Positions 1 through 9,235 of a DNA stretch of 64,000 nt are shown one piece after another. Every line of letters begins with the position of its first letter. Positions within the stretch are counted from its first letter, which is position 1. The stretch covers positions 62,001 to 126,000 of the forward strand of contig CALFDU010000001.1 in the NCBI GenBank assembly GCA_937950315.1, written 5' to 3'. Below the pieces are notes generated by a model that worked only from the letters and a program-made list of their open reading frames with translations, searched no databases and had not been told where the DNA came from. This DNA comes from an uncultured Saprospiraceae bacterium. Lineage in GTDB: Bacteria > Bacteroidota > Bacteroidia > Chitinophagales > Saprospiraceae. The translations under genes were made by a program, and so were the position numbers.

Positions 1-2
1 AG

Positions 3-443
3 ATTGATACTTTCACTGATTCTCATCCTATTGTAAGTGAATCCCTTCAGCTTATTTATCCTACTCAAGGCAAATATGCCCCAGTTGTTTTGGATATACT
101 CTGGGATTACTTTTTATCGCGGAATTGGTCACATTTTAGTGCCGAAGCAATGGAGGCATTTAGTCAAAACATTTATTTTTTGCTTGAGAAAAATTCAGAC
201 CGGCTACAAGCTAAAATTGTTACACGATTTGAAAAAATGATCCAAGCAGATTGGCTACAGTCATGTTTGACCAGAGAGCGATTGCGTAAGACGTTTGCAC
301 ATTTGCATAAGCGTACTAAATTCAATTCAAATTTTGATAAAGTAGATGATATCTTAGATGAACATGAAGAGGAACTAAGTCTTGCCTTCATGAAATTGTT
401 TCCCGAAATGATCAGCTACGTTGATGCAAATTGCCGAAAATAA
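3..443 (+). CDS. Acyl carrier protein phosphodiesterase-like (DUF479), 5'-truncated
   Basis: The reading frame is already open at the first bases of the window, so the N-terminus lies upstream; it stays open from position 3 to a TAA at 441-443. The first visible residues, IDTFTDSHP, followed by a Y-A-P-V-V-L-D-I segment and then F-L-S-R-N-W, resemble the helical DUF479/AcpH family, whose founding member removes the phosphopantetheine arm from ACP. The aspartates and histidine of the TDSHP stretch fall where the HD-like metal site is expected. Only about 146 residues are visible against about 195 in full-length members. An internal ATG at 90 would cut into the conserved region and is not the start. 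Family assignment is fairly secure; that the substrate is ACP is family knowledge, not shown here. Confidence 0.72.
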   Translation: MDTFTDSHPIVSESLQLIYPTQGKYAPVVLDILWDYFLSRNWSHFSAEAMEAFSQNIYFLLEKNSDRLQAKIVTRFEKMIQADWLQSCLTRERLRKTFAHLHKRTKFNSNFDKVDDILDEHEEELSLAFMKLFPEMISYVDANCRK

Positions 444-507
444 CAGCGAAGGAAACTCGTGATTACAAAACAATTATTGTAGAAAAGTTTGTTTAAACTA
501 GCTGCTT

Positions 508-1230
508 TTATCCTTCAAAATTAAAGCTTATGGATACCATTCTAGAAAGGACATTGTCCAATATGCTTGATTCTAATAATTCGTCTTTGAAGATGTGAAC
601 ATTCCCGATCCCTTGGGAGAATTTTATCTCTGGAGAGAAGATGAAGTAAGGGAAAAAGAACTGAACACCTGCGCCTACTTCAACACTAAAATCATGCGGC
701 GAGACTTGAACCAAAAACCGAGCTTTATCTCTTTGGGCTCTAGAATTGGAAGCAACATCGATGTCATATTTTACGCCTGCGAGCAAGAACATTCTTTTGT
801 CTTTGTAGGGTTCTGACTTAAATCGCAAAAGGAAGGGTAGTTCTACAAAGACAGATTCAATGGACTTGAACGTAATATCAGAACTGTTGGCCAATGTATA
901 TTCAAATCTTCTTTCTGTAAATGAAAAACCTGGGATGAATCTAAAATCAAAATTGTCTCCAATTTTCAGGTTTGTGATGATATGTAAATTGAATCCCGGG
1001 CGATAAACACCATTGACTACGCTGATGCTGTCATTGGCGATGAAATTGCTTGATCTACTTGGTTGATAGCTAGAGGTATTCAAGCCCAAACTAATACCGA
1101 AGTAATAATTCTTTTTTTGAAAATCGAGGTAATTGTAATTATCCTTTGCTCTTACTTGGGAGAAGGCTTGCGTTGCGATGAAACACACGGCAAGCACAGG
1201 TATTATTTTTCTCCATTGTATATTGTACAT
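508..1230 (-). CDS. porT: PorT-family outer-membrane protein, T9SS component
   Basis: A 240-residue protein with a signal peptide (hydrophobic segment ending at TQAFSQ, about residue 25) followed by alternating beta-strand sequence typical of an eight-strand outer-membrane barrel. The length, the GISLGLNTSSY segment and the position immediately downstream of and overlapping ubiE match PorT/SprT, a protein required for T9SS export and gliding in Bacteroidota. The ATG at 1230 lies 28 bases inside the end of ubiE, so the two are probably co-transcribed. The many T9SS-tailed proteins in this window fit a working secretion system. Other PorT-like barrels without a T9SS role exist; the ubiE linkage is the main reason for preferring PorT proper. 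Confidence 0.75.
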   Translation of the reverse strand: MYNIQWRKIIPVLAVCFIATQAFSQVRAKDNYNYLDFQKKNYYFGISLGLNTSSYQPSRSSNFIANDSISVVNGVYRPGFNLHIITNLKIGDNFDFRFIPGFSFTERRFEYTLANSSDITFKSIESVFVELPFLLRFKSEPYKDKRMFLLAGVKYDIDVASNSRAQRDKARFLVQVSPHDFSVEVGAGVQFFFPYFIFSPEIKFSQGIGNVHIFKDELLESSILDNVLSRMVSISFNFEG

Positions 1231-1973
1231 ATTCCTAAAGTTAGAGGGGTATATTTTACATTTTTAAACCCCGACTTTCTAATGATATCTGCCATGTCTT
1301 CATAATCAGGGAAAGCCTGAACAGATTCATATAGATATTTGTATGCTTTTGGGTCCTTTGAGGTCAATCTACCGATCGTAGGTAGAATGTACTTAAAGTA
1401 CACATTAAACAGCTGTTTAAACGGAAATATTGTTGGTTTTGAGAACTCTAATATCATTAATTTTCCATCATTGTCCAAAACACGATATATTTCATCCAAG
1501 CCCTTCTGCAGATTGGCAAAATTACGCACTCCGAAAGAGGCTGTTGCTGCCTGAAAATGATTGGATTCAAAGCGCAAATTCTCTGAATCGCCTACCTCCA
1601 ATGATACTTTATCTTCTAGCTTGTATTTTTCTATTTTTTTGACACCCAATTCAACCATCCCAGGTGAAATATCCAAACCAGTTATATGGTCAACATCTAG
1701 TCTTTTGTTCATCATGACTGGCATATCTGCTGTTCCAGTCGCGATATCCAATACTTTTGTGAATTTTTTTGAACCTAGAGAGTCGATCGCCTTCTTTCGC
1801 CATCGCTGGTCAATCCCTAAGGTTAAGGTTCTGTTTAGGATGTCATAATAGGGAGCAATTTTGTCAAACATGGACGTGACTTGGGTCTTTTTATCCTGTT
1901 CTTCAGAGCTATAAGGGACGACTTTATTGTGCTTCAATTTGTTGATTTTTAATCGAAAATGACTTCTTACCAC
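1203..1973 (-). CDS. ubiE: Demethylmenaquinone methyltransferase UbiE/MenG
   Basis: SAM-dependent C-methyltransferase for the last step of menaquinone synthesis. The UbiE signature is visible: MFDKIAPYYDILNRTLTLG near the N-terminus, the glycine-rich SAM loop VLDIATGTAD, then ATASFGVRNF and KLMILEFSKP, ending with GICTIYNGEK. There is no ATG upstream of the conserved region. The longest frame opens with GTG at 1973; a TTG at 1937 would give M-K-H-N-K-V-V-P-Y, closer to the usual N-terminus, so the first 12 residues are doubtful. The 3' end overlaps porT by 28 bases. Menaquinone use is expected in Bacteroidota, hence MenG rather than ubiquinone function. Confidence 0.93.
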   Translation of the reverse strand: MVRSHFRLKINKLKHNKVVPYSSEEQDKKTQVTSMFDKIAPYYDILNRTLTLGIDQRWRKKAIDSLGSKKFTKVLDIATGTADMPVMMNKRLDVDHITGLDISPGMVELGVKKIEKYKLEDKVSLEVGDSENLRFESNHFQAATASFGVRNFANLQKGLDEIYRVLDNDGKLMILEFSKPTIFPFKQLFNVYFKYILPTIGRLTSKDPKAYKYLYESVQAFPDYEDMADIIRKSGFKNVKYTPLTLGICTIYNGEK

Positions 1974-2056
1974 AAATTAACAGAAATATCGCCTCAGCTG
2001 TTTAAAAATAGCCCCATTTTAATTAGAAAAAGTGCTAAAAATCGATTCAATTTTTT

Positions 2057-2064
2057 TAAATTTG
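2057..2064 (+). promoter_or_regulatory. Probable gyrA promoter, -7 element
   Basis: TAAATTTG matches the Bacteroidota -7 consensus TAnnTTTG exactly. It lies 33 bases before the gyrA ATG, giving a predicted leader of about 27 bases. No good TTTG -33 element is seen at the expected distance, so this is only a candidate. Confidence 0.4.
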
Positions 2065-2097
2065 AGCTTCATTTTAGATAAATTATTAAATATATAA

Positions 2098-4719
2098 ATG
2101 GCAGATAATCAAAGAATTATACCGATCAATATTGAGAATGAGATGAAGTCAGCATACATCGATTATTCGATGTCTGTAATTGTGTCTCGGGCCTTGCCAG
2201 ATGTAAGGGATGGATTGAAGCCAGTTCACCGTAGAGTTCTCTATGGAATGAACGATTTGGGGTTAAAATTTAATAAAGCACATAAGAAGTCAGCTAGAAT
2301 TGTTGGAGAGGTTCTGGGAAAGTATCACCCGCATGGTGATACCTCCGTTTATGACTCGATGGTAAGGATGGCCCAGTACTGGTCCTTGAGATATCCATTG
2401 GTCGACGGACAAGGAAACTTTGGTTCGATGGATGGTGATAGTCCAGCGGCAATGAGATACACTGAAGCAAGGCTTCAAAAGATCTCGGATTTGATTCTTG
2501 CTGATATTGGAAAGGAAACAGTTGACTTTAGATTGAATTTTGATGATTCTCTTGAAGAGCCAACAGTACTTCCTACTAAATTGCCAAATCTTTTGATCAA
2601 TGGTGCCTCTGGTATCGCTGTAGGTATGGCTACCAACATGCTGCCGCATAATTTGACGGAAGTCATAAACGGCACGGTTGCTATGGTAGACAATCCAGAT
2701 ATAGAACTGGAAGAATTGATGACCCACATCAAAGCTCCAGATTTCCCAACAGGTGGAATTATCTATGGAACAGAAGGTGTAAAAGAAGCATTTGCTACAG
2801 GTCGTGGTAAAGTTGTATTGAGAGGTAGAGCCAATATTGAAACAAAGAATAATGGAAAGGAAACCATCATTATTACAGAAATTCCTTATCAAGTAAATAA
2901 GGCGAATCTTGTAATGAAGATTGCAGATCTTGTCAATACAGAAAGAATCGTTGGTATCAGTGACATCAGAGATGAGTCAGATAGAAACGGTCTTAGAATT
3001 GTTGTTGAGGTCAAGAAAGATGCAATGGCCAACGTCATTCTCAGTAAGCTGTATAAGTATACACCACTTCAGACCTCTTATGGTGTAAATAATATTGCCT
3101 TGGTCAATGGTAGACCAAAACAGTTAACACTTAAGGAGATTATTGAAGAATTTATCAAGTTTAGACTTGAGGTAATTACAAGAAGAACTCAATACGACTT
3201 AAGAAAGGCAGAAGAAAGAGCACACATCCTCGAAGGGTTAATAATTGCCATTGATAATCTTGACGAGGTGATCAGAATCATCAGAAGCTCCAAGACAGTT
3301 GAAGATGCGAAAAATGGCTTGATGAGTTCGCTTGGACTCTCTGAAATCCAAGCAAAAGCAGTACTCGAAATGAGATTGCAGAAGTTGGTAAGCCTGGAAA
3401 TGCTGAAGTTGAGGGAGGAATATGAAGAATTACAAAAAACCATCGCAGACTTAAAAGATATTCTTTCTAGTGAATCTAGGAAAAGATCGATCATCAAAGA
3501 AGAACTTGGAGAAATCAAAGAAAACTTTGGAGATGAAAGAAGAACTGAAATCACCTATGCTGATGGTGATATCAGTGTAGAAGATATGATCCCTAATGAT
3601 GAAGTAGTTATCAGCATCTCGAATCTCGGTTATATCAAAAGAACCAAGACGGAAGAGTACAAACAACAAAGCAGAGGAGGGAGAGGATCGCGAGGAAGTA
3701 AGACCAGAGACCAAGATTATATCGAACATTTATTTATAGCGCATAATCACAACTATCTGTTGCTGTTCACCGAACAAGGAAGATGTTTCTGGATACGTGC
3801 TTATGAAATTCCGGAAGCGACCAAAACGGCGACAGGAAGAGTGATGCAAAACTTGATTGCTATCCCTAAAGAGGATAAGGTGAAGGCTTACATCATGATT
3901 AAAGACCTTACAGATCAAGAGTTCTTAAACAACAACCATCTTGTATTCTGCACCAGAAAAGGAATTATTAAGAAGACCTTGGTGGAAGCATTTTCAAGAC
4001 CTAGAGTGAATGGTATCAATGCGATTACCATTCATGAAGGAGATTCTCTGCTTGAAGTATTATTGACCGACGGTACTGGAGAAATCATGGTGGCAAACAA
4101 AGGTGGAAAAGCAATCAGGTTCCCAGAATCGAAAGTAAGATCAATGGGTCGATCAGCTGCTGGAGTGAAAGCGATGAATATTGATAAAGAAGCTGGAGAC
4201 GAAATTGTTGGAATGCTGGTAGCAAAATCCACAGATGAAGAATCATCCATCTTTACAGTATCTGAAAATGGAATGGGTAAGAGAACTCTTATTGATGAAT
4301 ATAGATTGACCAATAGAGGAGGAAAAGGAGTAACCAATCTTTTGGTTACTGATAAAACGGGTTCGGTATTTGCGGTGAAGAAAGTGACTGAATTGGATCA
4401 TATCATGATAACAACCAAAGGGGGAATCATGATAAGAATGAAAGTTTCAGACATTAGAAACATGGGAAGAGCTACGCAAGGTGTGAAACTTATCAATGTA
4501 GGGAAAAACGATAGCATTGCTGATGTAGCCATCATTAAAAGAGATGAAAACTCTCCTGATGATGAATTGGATGAAGCAATGAATGATATCGACGCTGCAT
4601 TTGAAGAAGGAACAACAAATGAAGAGCCAACAACAGGAGATGAAACTACTCCAGGAGAAGATTCAGACGCACCTTCTGAAAATGAATCATCAGATTCTGA
4701 TCAAAATGCTGATGAATAA
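2098..4719 (+). CDS. gyrA: DNA gyrase subunit A
   Basis: The 873-residue gyrase breakage-reunion subunit, which introduces negative supercoils together with GyrB. The catalytic tyrosine is Tyr121 in [10 protein letters not shown]. The quinolone-determining segment [10 protein letters not shown] spans residues 77-86, with Thr82 and Asp86 at the positions of E. coli Ser83 and Asp87. The GyrA box ([11 protein letters not shown], near residue 525) distinguishes it from ParC, and beta-pinwheel blades follow it. The last 60 or so residues form a very acidic low-complexity tail ([23 protein letters not shown]), which in other GyrA proteins can tune supercoiling. The next gene follows after 134 bases with no clear terminator. 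Confidence 0.97.
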   Translation: MADNQRIIPINIENEMKSAYIDYSMSVIVSRALPDVRDGLKPVHRRVLYGMNDLGLKFNKAHKKSARIVGEVLGKYHPHGDTSVYDSMVRMAQYWSLRYPLVDGQGNFGSMDGDSPAAMRYTEARLQKISDLILADIGKETVDFRLNFDDSLEEPTVLPTKLPNLLINGASGIAVGMATNMLPHNLTEVINGTVAMVDNPDIELEELMTHIKAPDFPTGGIIYGTEGVKEAFATGRGKVVLRGRANIETKNNGKETIIITEIPYQVNKANLVMKIADLVNTERIVGISDIRDESDRNGLRIVVEVKKDAMANVILSKLYKYTPLQTSYGVNNIALVNGRPKQLTLKEIIEEFIKFRLEVITRRTQYDLRKAEERAHILEGLIIAIDNLDEVIRIIRSSKTVEDAKNGLMSSLGLSEIQAKAVLEMRLQKLVSLEMLKLREEYEELQKTIADLKDILSSESRKRSIIKEELGEIKENFGDERRTEITYADGDISVEDMIPNDEVVISISNLGYIKRTKTEEYKQQSRGGRGSRGSKTRDQDYIEHLFIAHNHNYLLLFTEQGRCFWIRAYEIPEATKTATGRVMQNLIAIPKEDKVKAYIMIKDLTDQEFLNNNHLVFCTRKGIIKKTLVEAFSRPRVNGINAITIHEGDSLLEVLLTDGTGEIMVANKGGKAIRFPESKVRSMGRSAAGVKAMNIDKEAGDEIVGMLVAKSTDEESSIFTVSENGMGKRTLIDEYRLTNRGGKGVTNLLVTDKTGSVFAVKKVTELDHIMITTKGGIMIRMKVSDIRNMGRATQGVKLINVGKNDSIADVAIIKRDENSPDDELDEAMNDIDAAFEEGTTNEEPTTGDETTPGEDSDAPSENESSDSDQNADE

Positions 4720-4853
4720 TTGATAGAAATGAACGGAATTGGGGCCTTTAGTGGCAATTTAACAATAGAAAACATTAATTTAACACGCTATAACACTTAA
4801 AAACAAGTCTAATCTTGTTAGAAAGGTATACTTAAAACAAATAATAAAAAAAA

Positions 4854-6146
4854 ATGAAGAAATCTGTATTTATTCTAATAGTAGCATTTCTCTCTACGGC
4901 AACTATGTTTGGCCAAGCAGAGAAAGATCTAAAAAGTGCTTCAAAGTCATTGAGTAAATATTTCCTTGATCCATCTGGTAACGCTGATCTTTTGCCAGAA
5001 GCGGTTGACATGATGAACAAGGCTTTTGAATCTGACGAAATCAAGAAAATGGCTAGTTCATGGATTACAAGAGGAAAAATCTACAATGAAGTAGCTAATA
5101 GCGAATTCAAACAAAAAACCATTGATCCGGAATACAAGATAATTTCTGTTGATGCAGCAAACTTGGCATATGAAGCTTTTGCTGAAGCAGGGAAATTAGC
5201 GGAAAAGAAAGCGGAGAAGAAATCGGTTTCAACCGGCTTGGTTGAAGCAGAAAATCACTTGAACAACTTTGCGATTTTCGCTTACCAAGATCAAGATTAT
5301 GCAGCTGCTTTTGATAATTTCTCAACAACACTTAAGGCCTATGATATGATCAAAGGTATGGGTGGGACTAGTAGACTCGACGAATCAGAAACAGGATATG
5401 CAGATCAATTGTTTTTTGCTGCGCTTAGTGGATACTATGGCGATAGAAGACAAGAGTCAAAGCCGATGTTTGAAAAATTGTTTGAAATGAAATCAAATGA
5501 GGCTGTAGTTTATGAGGCTTTGTACACACTTAATAAAGAAGAAGGTGCCACAGATGCAGTTAAATATCTTGAAGAAGGAAGAAAACTTTTCCCTGATGAT
5601 ACTTCGATTTTGTTTGCTGAAATTAATCACTACTTGACGGAAGGAAAACTTGAGCAATTAATCGATAAGTTGAAAACAGCCATTTCAAAAGAGCCAGACA
5701 ATGTTTCTGTATACACGACTTTAGGTAGTGTTTACGAACAATTGCAAGCACAATCAACGGAAGCGGGAGATGAAGCAAAGGCAACTGAATATTTTGATAG
5801 TGCAAAAGATTACTACAATCAAGCGATGGAAAAGGATGAAGCAAATTTTGAGGCAACATATTCAATGGGTGCATTGTACTACAACAAAGCAGCTTCATAT
5901 GTGGATAGGCTGAATGAATTTGCAGCGGATCTTACTCCTGCTGGAATGAAGAATTACGATGCAACAAAACTTGAAATGGATGCATTGTTTGAAAAAGCAC
6001 TTCCTTTCTTTACCAAGGCAGAAGGCATCAATGGGAAAGATGGAAATACATTGATTGCATTGAAAGAAATTTACGCTAGACTTAATAATCTTGAAAAATC
6101 AAATGAATACAAAGAAAAATTTGATGCATTGAGTGGCGGCGAATAA
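4854..6146 (+). CDS. Exported tetratricopeptide-repeat protein
   Basis: A 430-residue protein with a signal peptide ending around ATMFGQ (residue 21). The mature part is almost wholly helical and contains TPR-like pairs, for example YTTLGSVYEQL and ATYSMGALYYNKA in the C-terminal half, and YAAAFDNFSTTLKAYD in the middle. Such proteins act as periplasmic or outer-membrane scaffolds; no enzymatic motif is visible. It follows gyrA in the same direction and ends in a strong hairpin terminator at 6213. A TPR gene after gyrA is frequent in Bacteroidota (general recollection). Specific function unknown. Confidence 0.85.
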   Translation: MKKSVFILIVAFLSTATMFGQAEKDLKSASKSLSKYFLDPSGNADLLPEAVDMMNKAFESDEIKKMASSWITRGKIYNEVANSEFKQKTIDPEYKIISVDAANLAYEAFAEAGKLAEKKAEKKSVSTGLVEAENHLNNFAIFAYQDQDYAAAFDNFSTTLKAYDMIKGMGGTSRLDESETGYADQLFFAALSGYYGDRRQESKPMFEKLFEMKSNEAVVYEALYTLNKEEGATDAVKYLEEGRKLFPDDTSILFAEINHYLTEGKLEQLIDKLKTAISKEPDNVSVYTTLGSVYEQLQAQSTEAGDEAKATEYFDSAKDYYNQAMEKDEANFEATYSMGALYYNKAASYVDRLNEFAADLTPAGMKNYDATKLEMDALFEKALPFFTKAEGINGKDGNTLIALKEIYARLNNLEKSNEYKEKFDALSGGE

Positions 6147-6212
6147 GATGATAAAATTCACTTAATCAATAATGAGTCTTCTATAAAGAAGATTGATTTA
6201 GCATTAAGCTAT

Positions 6213-6251
6213 AAAATAGCCTTGTAGATATTCTACAAGGCTATTTTTTTT
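6213..6251 (+). terminator. Rho-independent terminator after TPR gene
   Basis: A perfect 16-bp stem (AAAATAGCCTTGTAGA pairing with its complement) with a 3-base loop, followed by a run of T residues. Confidence 0.9.
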
Positions 6252-6281
6252 TCCGACATTTAAAAGACATAAAAATATCAG

Positions 6282-7616
6282 ATGAAATATTTAAGCTCAT
6301 TGATCTGCCTTTTGCTTTCTTCATTTTCTATTTCAAGTCAAATAGATATGCCAGAAATATTGGGTGAAAAAGAAAGAGCTGCGATCGTAGATGAAATCTT
6401 AGAACAACGGCTAGATGAACTATTGCCTGTCTTGATGAAAAGAGAAGGGATAGATATGTGGATTGTTATTTCGAGAGAATATAACGAAGATCCAGTTTTG
6501 AAGACCATGCTGCCAAGTACCTGGCTTTCAGCAAGAAGAAGAACCATTTTGGTTTTTCATCAAAACAAAGAAAATGAAACTTTAGAAAAAATTGCTATTG
6601 CAAGATATGATGTTGGAAAGTTATTGAAAGGAGAGTGGGATTTAGATGTCTATTCAGATCAATGGGTGGCATTGATGGAAATTGTAAAGGACAGAAATCC
6701 AGACAACATAGGATTAAATATATCTGGAGATTTTGGATTGGCAGATGGCTTAGTACAAACGGAATACACAAGCTTCATGGAATATCTTCCAGTGGAATTT
6801 CACGATCGTGTTGTATCTGCAGAGAATCTAGCCATTGCATGGCTAGAGACGAGATGTGATAAGGAGCTTGAAATCTATCCAACGATATGCAAGATTGGTC
6901 ATCAGATATTGCAAGAGGCTTTTTCTTCAGAAGTAATTGTGCCAGGAGAAACGGCAACGATAGATGTGGTATGGTGGCTTAGAGATCGTGTAAGGTCATT
7001 GGGACTTGATACATGGTTTCATCCGACAGTTTCTCTTCAGAGAAAGGATCCCGAGAACTTTGATCATTTGCGTACATTTTCCAAAAGGCCTACCAGACAA
7101 GTAATCCAAAAAGGAGATCTATTACATGTAGATTTTGGAATCACATATTTAAGATTGAACACAGATCAACAACAACATTTTTATGTTCTCAAGGATGGAG
7201 AAAATGCAGTGCCAGCATCCATCCAGCAAGCTTTTAAAAATTCCAATCGACTTCAAGATATCTTAACTTCAAATTTTAAAGATGGAGCAACTGGTAATCA
7301 GATATTATTGAATTCTCTTGAAACGGCCAAGGACGAAGGTTTGAACCCAAGTATTTATACACACCCCATTGGGACGCATGGTCATGCAGCAGGCCCAACG
7401 ATAGGAATGTGGGATCAACAAGAAGGAGTGAAAGGAAGAGGTGATTACCCACTTTTTAGAAATACGGCTTATTCAATTGAATTGAATACGTCGACTCAGA
7501 TACCTGAATGGAATAAGATCATAAGGATCATGCTTGAAGAAGATGGTGTATGGGGTGAAGAAGGGTTTTATTATATCGATGGAAGGCAAAAAGAAATATT
7601 TACAATACCAAGATAG
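6282..7616 (+). CDS. Exported M24-family metallopeptidase (Xaa-Pro aminopeptidase-like)
   Basis: A 444-residue protein with a signal peptide ending near SISSQ (residue 20), so periplasmic or secreted. The N-terminal creatinase-like domain (about 30-200) is followed by a pita-bread catalytic domain. The five expected metal ligands can be read: Asp284 in HVDFG, Asp295, a histidine of the HPIGTHGHAAGP segment (361-368), Glu400 in IELNT and Glu420 in MLEEDG. The family removes N-terminal residues, often before proline. Exported M24 enzymes are less common than cytosolic PepP; this branch with a leader is known in Bacteroidota. The next gene starts only 6 bases after the stop, suggesting co-translation. 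Confidence 0.88.
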   Translation: MKYLSSLICLLLSSFSISSQIDMPEILGEKERAAIVDEILEQRLDELLPVLMKREGIDMWIVISREYNEDPVLKTMLPSTWLSARRRTILVFHQNKENETLEKIAIARYDVGKLLKGEWDLDVYSDQWVALMEIVKDRNPDNIGLNISGDFGLADGLVQTEYTSFMEYLPVEFHDRVVSAENLAIAWLETRCDKELEIYPTICKIGHQILQEAFSSEVIVPGETATIDVVWWLRDRVRSLGLDTWFHPTVSLQRKDPENFDHLRTFSKRPTRQVIQKGDLLHVDFGITYLRLNTDQQQHFYVLKDGENAVPASIQQAFKNSNRLQDILTSNFKDGATGNQILLNSLETAKDEGLNPSIYTHPIGTHGHAAGPTIGMWDQQEGVKGRGDYPLFRNTAYSIELNTSTQIPEWNKIIRIMLEEDGVWGEEGFYYIDGRQKEIFTIPR

Positions 7617-7622
7617 AAGCAC

Positions 7623-8186
7623 ATGACAGAAGAAGCATTGATGAAATTAAAATTTCCGATTGGAAAATTTCAGCATCCAAAAGAAGTAAATGATACCATG
7701 CGGAACAGTTGGATCGGTATTTTAGAAAAATTTCCTAATCAATTAGAAGAGATAACAATCGGATTGACCGAGGAACAATTGGATTATAGATATCGACCAG
7801 AAGGGTGGACTGTAAAGCAGGTGATACATCACGTTGCTGATAGTCATATGAATGCATTTGTCAGGACTAAAATGGCGCTTACCGAGGAGAATCCAACAAT
7901 CAAAGCTTATAAAGAGAGAAAATTTGCCTTGCTTCCGGATGCCAATAATTATGATGTTGAGACCAGTAGGATGATCATCAAGGGGCTGCATGCAAGATAT
8001 ATCAAATTGTTTAAGGCCATGAAGTCGGAAGATTTTGCGAGGACTTATTTGCATCCAGAAAGTAAATTTACTTATAGGATGGATGGCGTTTTGGCCCAAT
8101 ATGCTTGGCATTCCATGCATCATTATGGGCATATAAAACAGGCAATTGAATCAAAAGGAGCATATAATTCAATAGAAGGGAACTAA
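7623..8186 (+). CDS. DinB/YfiT-type metal-dependent hydrolase or bacillithiol transferase (BstA-like)
   Basis: A 187-residue four-helix DinB-superfamily protein. Recognisable family blocks are LKFPIGKF at the N-terminus, YRPEGWTVKQVIHHVADSHM in the middle, LTEENPTIK, and a C-terminal A-W-H-x-x-H-H segment. The histidines in these blocks form the three-His metal site of YfiT/BstA. Characterised BstA proteins of Firmicutes transfer bacillithiol to electrophiles; the presence of bshC at 60902 in this window makes that role plausible here. It is probably in one transcript with the M24 peptidase. The start could also be the ATG at 7641, directly before the conserved LKFPIG. Confidence 0.82.
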   Translation: MTEEALMKLKFPIGKFQHPKEVNDTMRNSWIGILEKFPNQLEEITIGLTEEQLDYRYRPEGWTVKQVIHHVADSHMNAFVRTKMALTEENPTIKAYKERKFALLPDANNYDVETSRMIIKGLHARYIKLFKAMKSEDFARTYLHPESKFTYRMDGVLAQYAWHSMHHYGHIKQAIESKGAYNSIEGN

Positions 8187-8403
8187 TCGTGAGGATTATA
8201 AGTTGAACCATATGAGTATAAGTGCTTCGACTTCAAATTTATTTGTATATTTAAAACGAACAGTCGGTGTAAATTGTAAATGAAACATTGATTCACTTAA
8301 GCTCTTATTATTTTTTTTTTATTCAATGAGGATGAAAGAGTGTAATGTTGAACTTTTATTGTTCAATTATTTTCAAAAATTCTCATTACTTAATTATTTA
8401 TAG

Positions 8404-8688
8404 ATGAATATTTTTGTTGCAAAGCTGTCATACAATACTCAAGAAGATACGCTTAGACAGTCATTCGAAGCTTTTGGAGAAGTTGAGAGTGTTAAAATCA
8501 TTTTTGACAAATACGAAGGCCGTTCAAAAGGATTTGGTTTCGTTGAGATGCCAAACGATGCTGAAGCATTGGTTGCCATTGATGAACTAAACGATTCTGA
8601 ATTAGACGGAAGAACAATCGTTGTAAAAAAGGCTAGACCTAAAACAGACAATGATCGAAGAGACGGCGGAGGCAGAGGACGATATTAG
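8404..8688 (+). CDS. RRM-domain RNA-binding protein
   Basis: A 94-residue protein made of one RNA recognition motif: RNP2 is IFVAKL (residues 3-8) and RNP1 is KGFGFVEM (42-49). A short basic, glycine- and arginine-rich tail (DRRDGGGRGRY) follows. Small RRM proteins of this kind in cyanobacteria and Bacteroidota bind RNA and often respond to cold. The upstream 217 bases hold no gene; a small TTGAAC/GTTCAA inverted repeat (8348-8366) lies in the probable leader and could be regulatory, but this is speculative. A strong terminator follows at 8722, so the gene is probably monocistronic. Confidence 0.93.
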   Translation: MNIFVAKLSYNTQEDTLRQSFEAFGEVESVKIIFDKYEGRSKGFGFVEMPNDAEALVAIDELNDSELDGRTIVVKKARPKTDNDRRDGGGRGRY

Positions 8689-8721
8689 TAGAAATTGAAA
8701 TATAGATTTAGATCTGTACAT

Positions 8722-8754
8722 AAAGGTCCATCAGCAATGGTGGACCTTTTTTTT
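8722..8754 (+). terminator. Rho-independent terminator after RRM gene
   Basis: AAAGGTCCA pairs with TGGACCTTT around a 10-base loop, followed by eight or more T residues. Confidence 0.9.
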
Positions 8755-8775
8755 ATTTATATATTCTAGTGTTTA

Positions 8776-8805
8776 TTTGTTTACATTTCTGAGTTTGTAT
8801 CTTCG
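8776..8805 (+). promoter_or_regulatory. Probable promoter of the Rid-lysA operon
   Basis: TTTG at 8776-8779 and TATCTTCG at 8798-8805, 18 bases apart, resemble the Bacteroidota -33/-7 pair. The promoter lies inside the longest open frame of the next gene, which argues that translation begins at 8822. Confidence 0.5.
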
Positions 8806-8821
8806 TACTTTATACTTAATT

Positions 8822-9235
8822 ATGGAAGGAAAAATACTAGAAGACAAAGCGACACCTAGGGGTGCTTATTCCCATATCCGAAAGGCTGGTGATTTTTATT
8901 TCGTTGCTGGAACAAGTTCTAGACGTAATGACAATAGCTTTGCTGGTGTGCATCAGGTAGATGGCATGGGTACAATGACTTTAGATATCAGAGAGCAGAC
9001 CAAAGCGGTGATTGAAAATATAAGAGATATCCTAAAATCCGAAGGGTTGGGATTGGAAAATGTTGTTGATGTGACAAGTTATTTGGTAAACATGAATGAC
9101 TTTGGTGGTTACAATGAAGTATTTAAATCTTTCTTCCAAGATATTAAGCCCACAAGAACTACGGTAGCAGTTCATCAATTACCGCATCCCAATTTGGTAG
9201 TAGAAATAAAAGTAACAGCATACAAATCGGCATAA
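8822..9235 (+). CDS. Rid-family protein, 2-aminomuconate deaminase-like
   Basis: A 137-residue YjgF/RidA-superfamily protein. The blocks GTSSRR, a D-x-M-G-T-M-T-L-D-I-R stretch, AVIENIRDIL, SYLVNMNDFGGYNEV and TTVAVHQLPHP are characteristic of the 2-aminomuconate deaminase branch used in the kynurenine/aminophenol routes, rather than of generic RidA enamine deaminases. An upstream ATG at 8777 is in frame, but it lies on top of a promoter-like sequence and precedes the family N-terminus, so 8822 is chosen. The stop overlaps the lysA start (TAATG), so the two are translationally coupled. No other kynurenine-pathway gene is visible nearby, so the physiological substrate stays open. Confidence 0.85.
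   Translation: MEGKILEDKATPRGAYSHIRKAGDFYFVAGTSSRRNDNSFAGVHQVDGMGTMTLDIREQTKAVIENIRDILKSEGLGLENVVDVTSYLVNMNDFGGYNEVFKSFFQDIKPTRTTVAVHQLPHPNLVVEIKVTAYKSA

Noticed and set aside
173-391. Minus-strand frame in the first gene
   Set aside because: Antisense shadow of the ACP phosphodiesterase-like frame with serine-rich low-complexity composition.
1393-1423. Palindromes GTACTTAAAGTAC and TTAAACAGCTGTTTAA
   Set aside because: They lie in the conserved coding region of ubiE, where the encoded residues explain them; likely chance.
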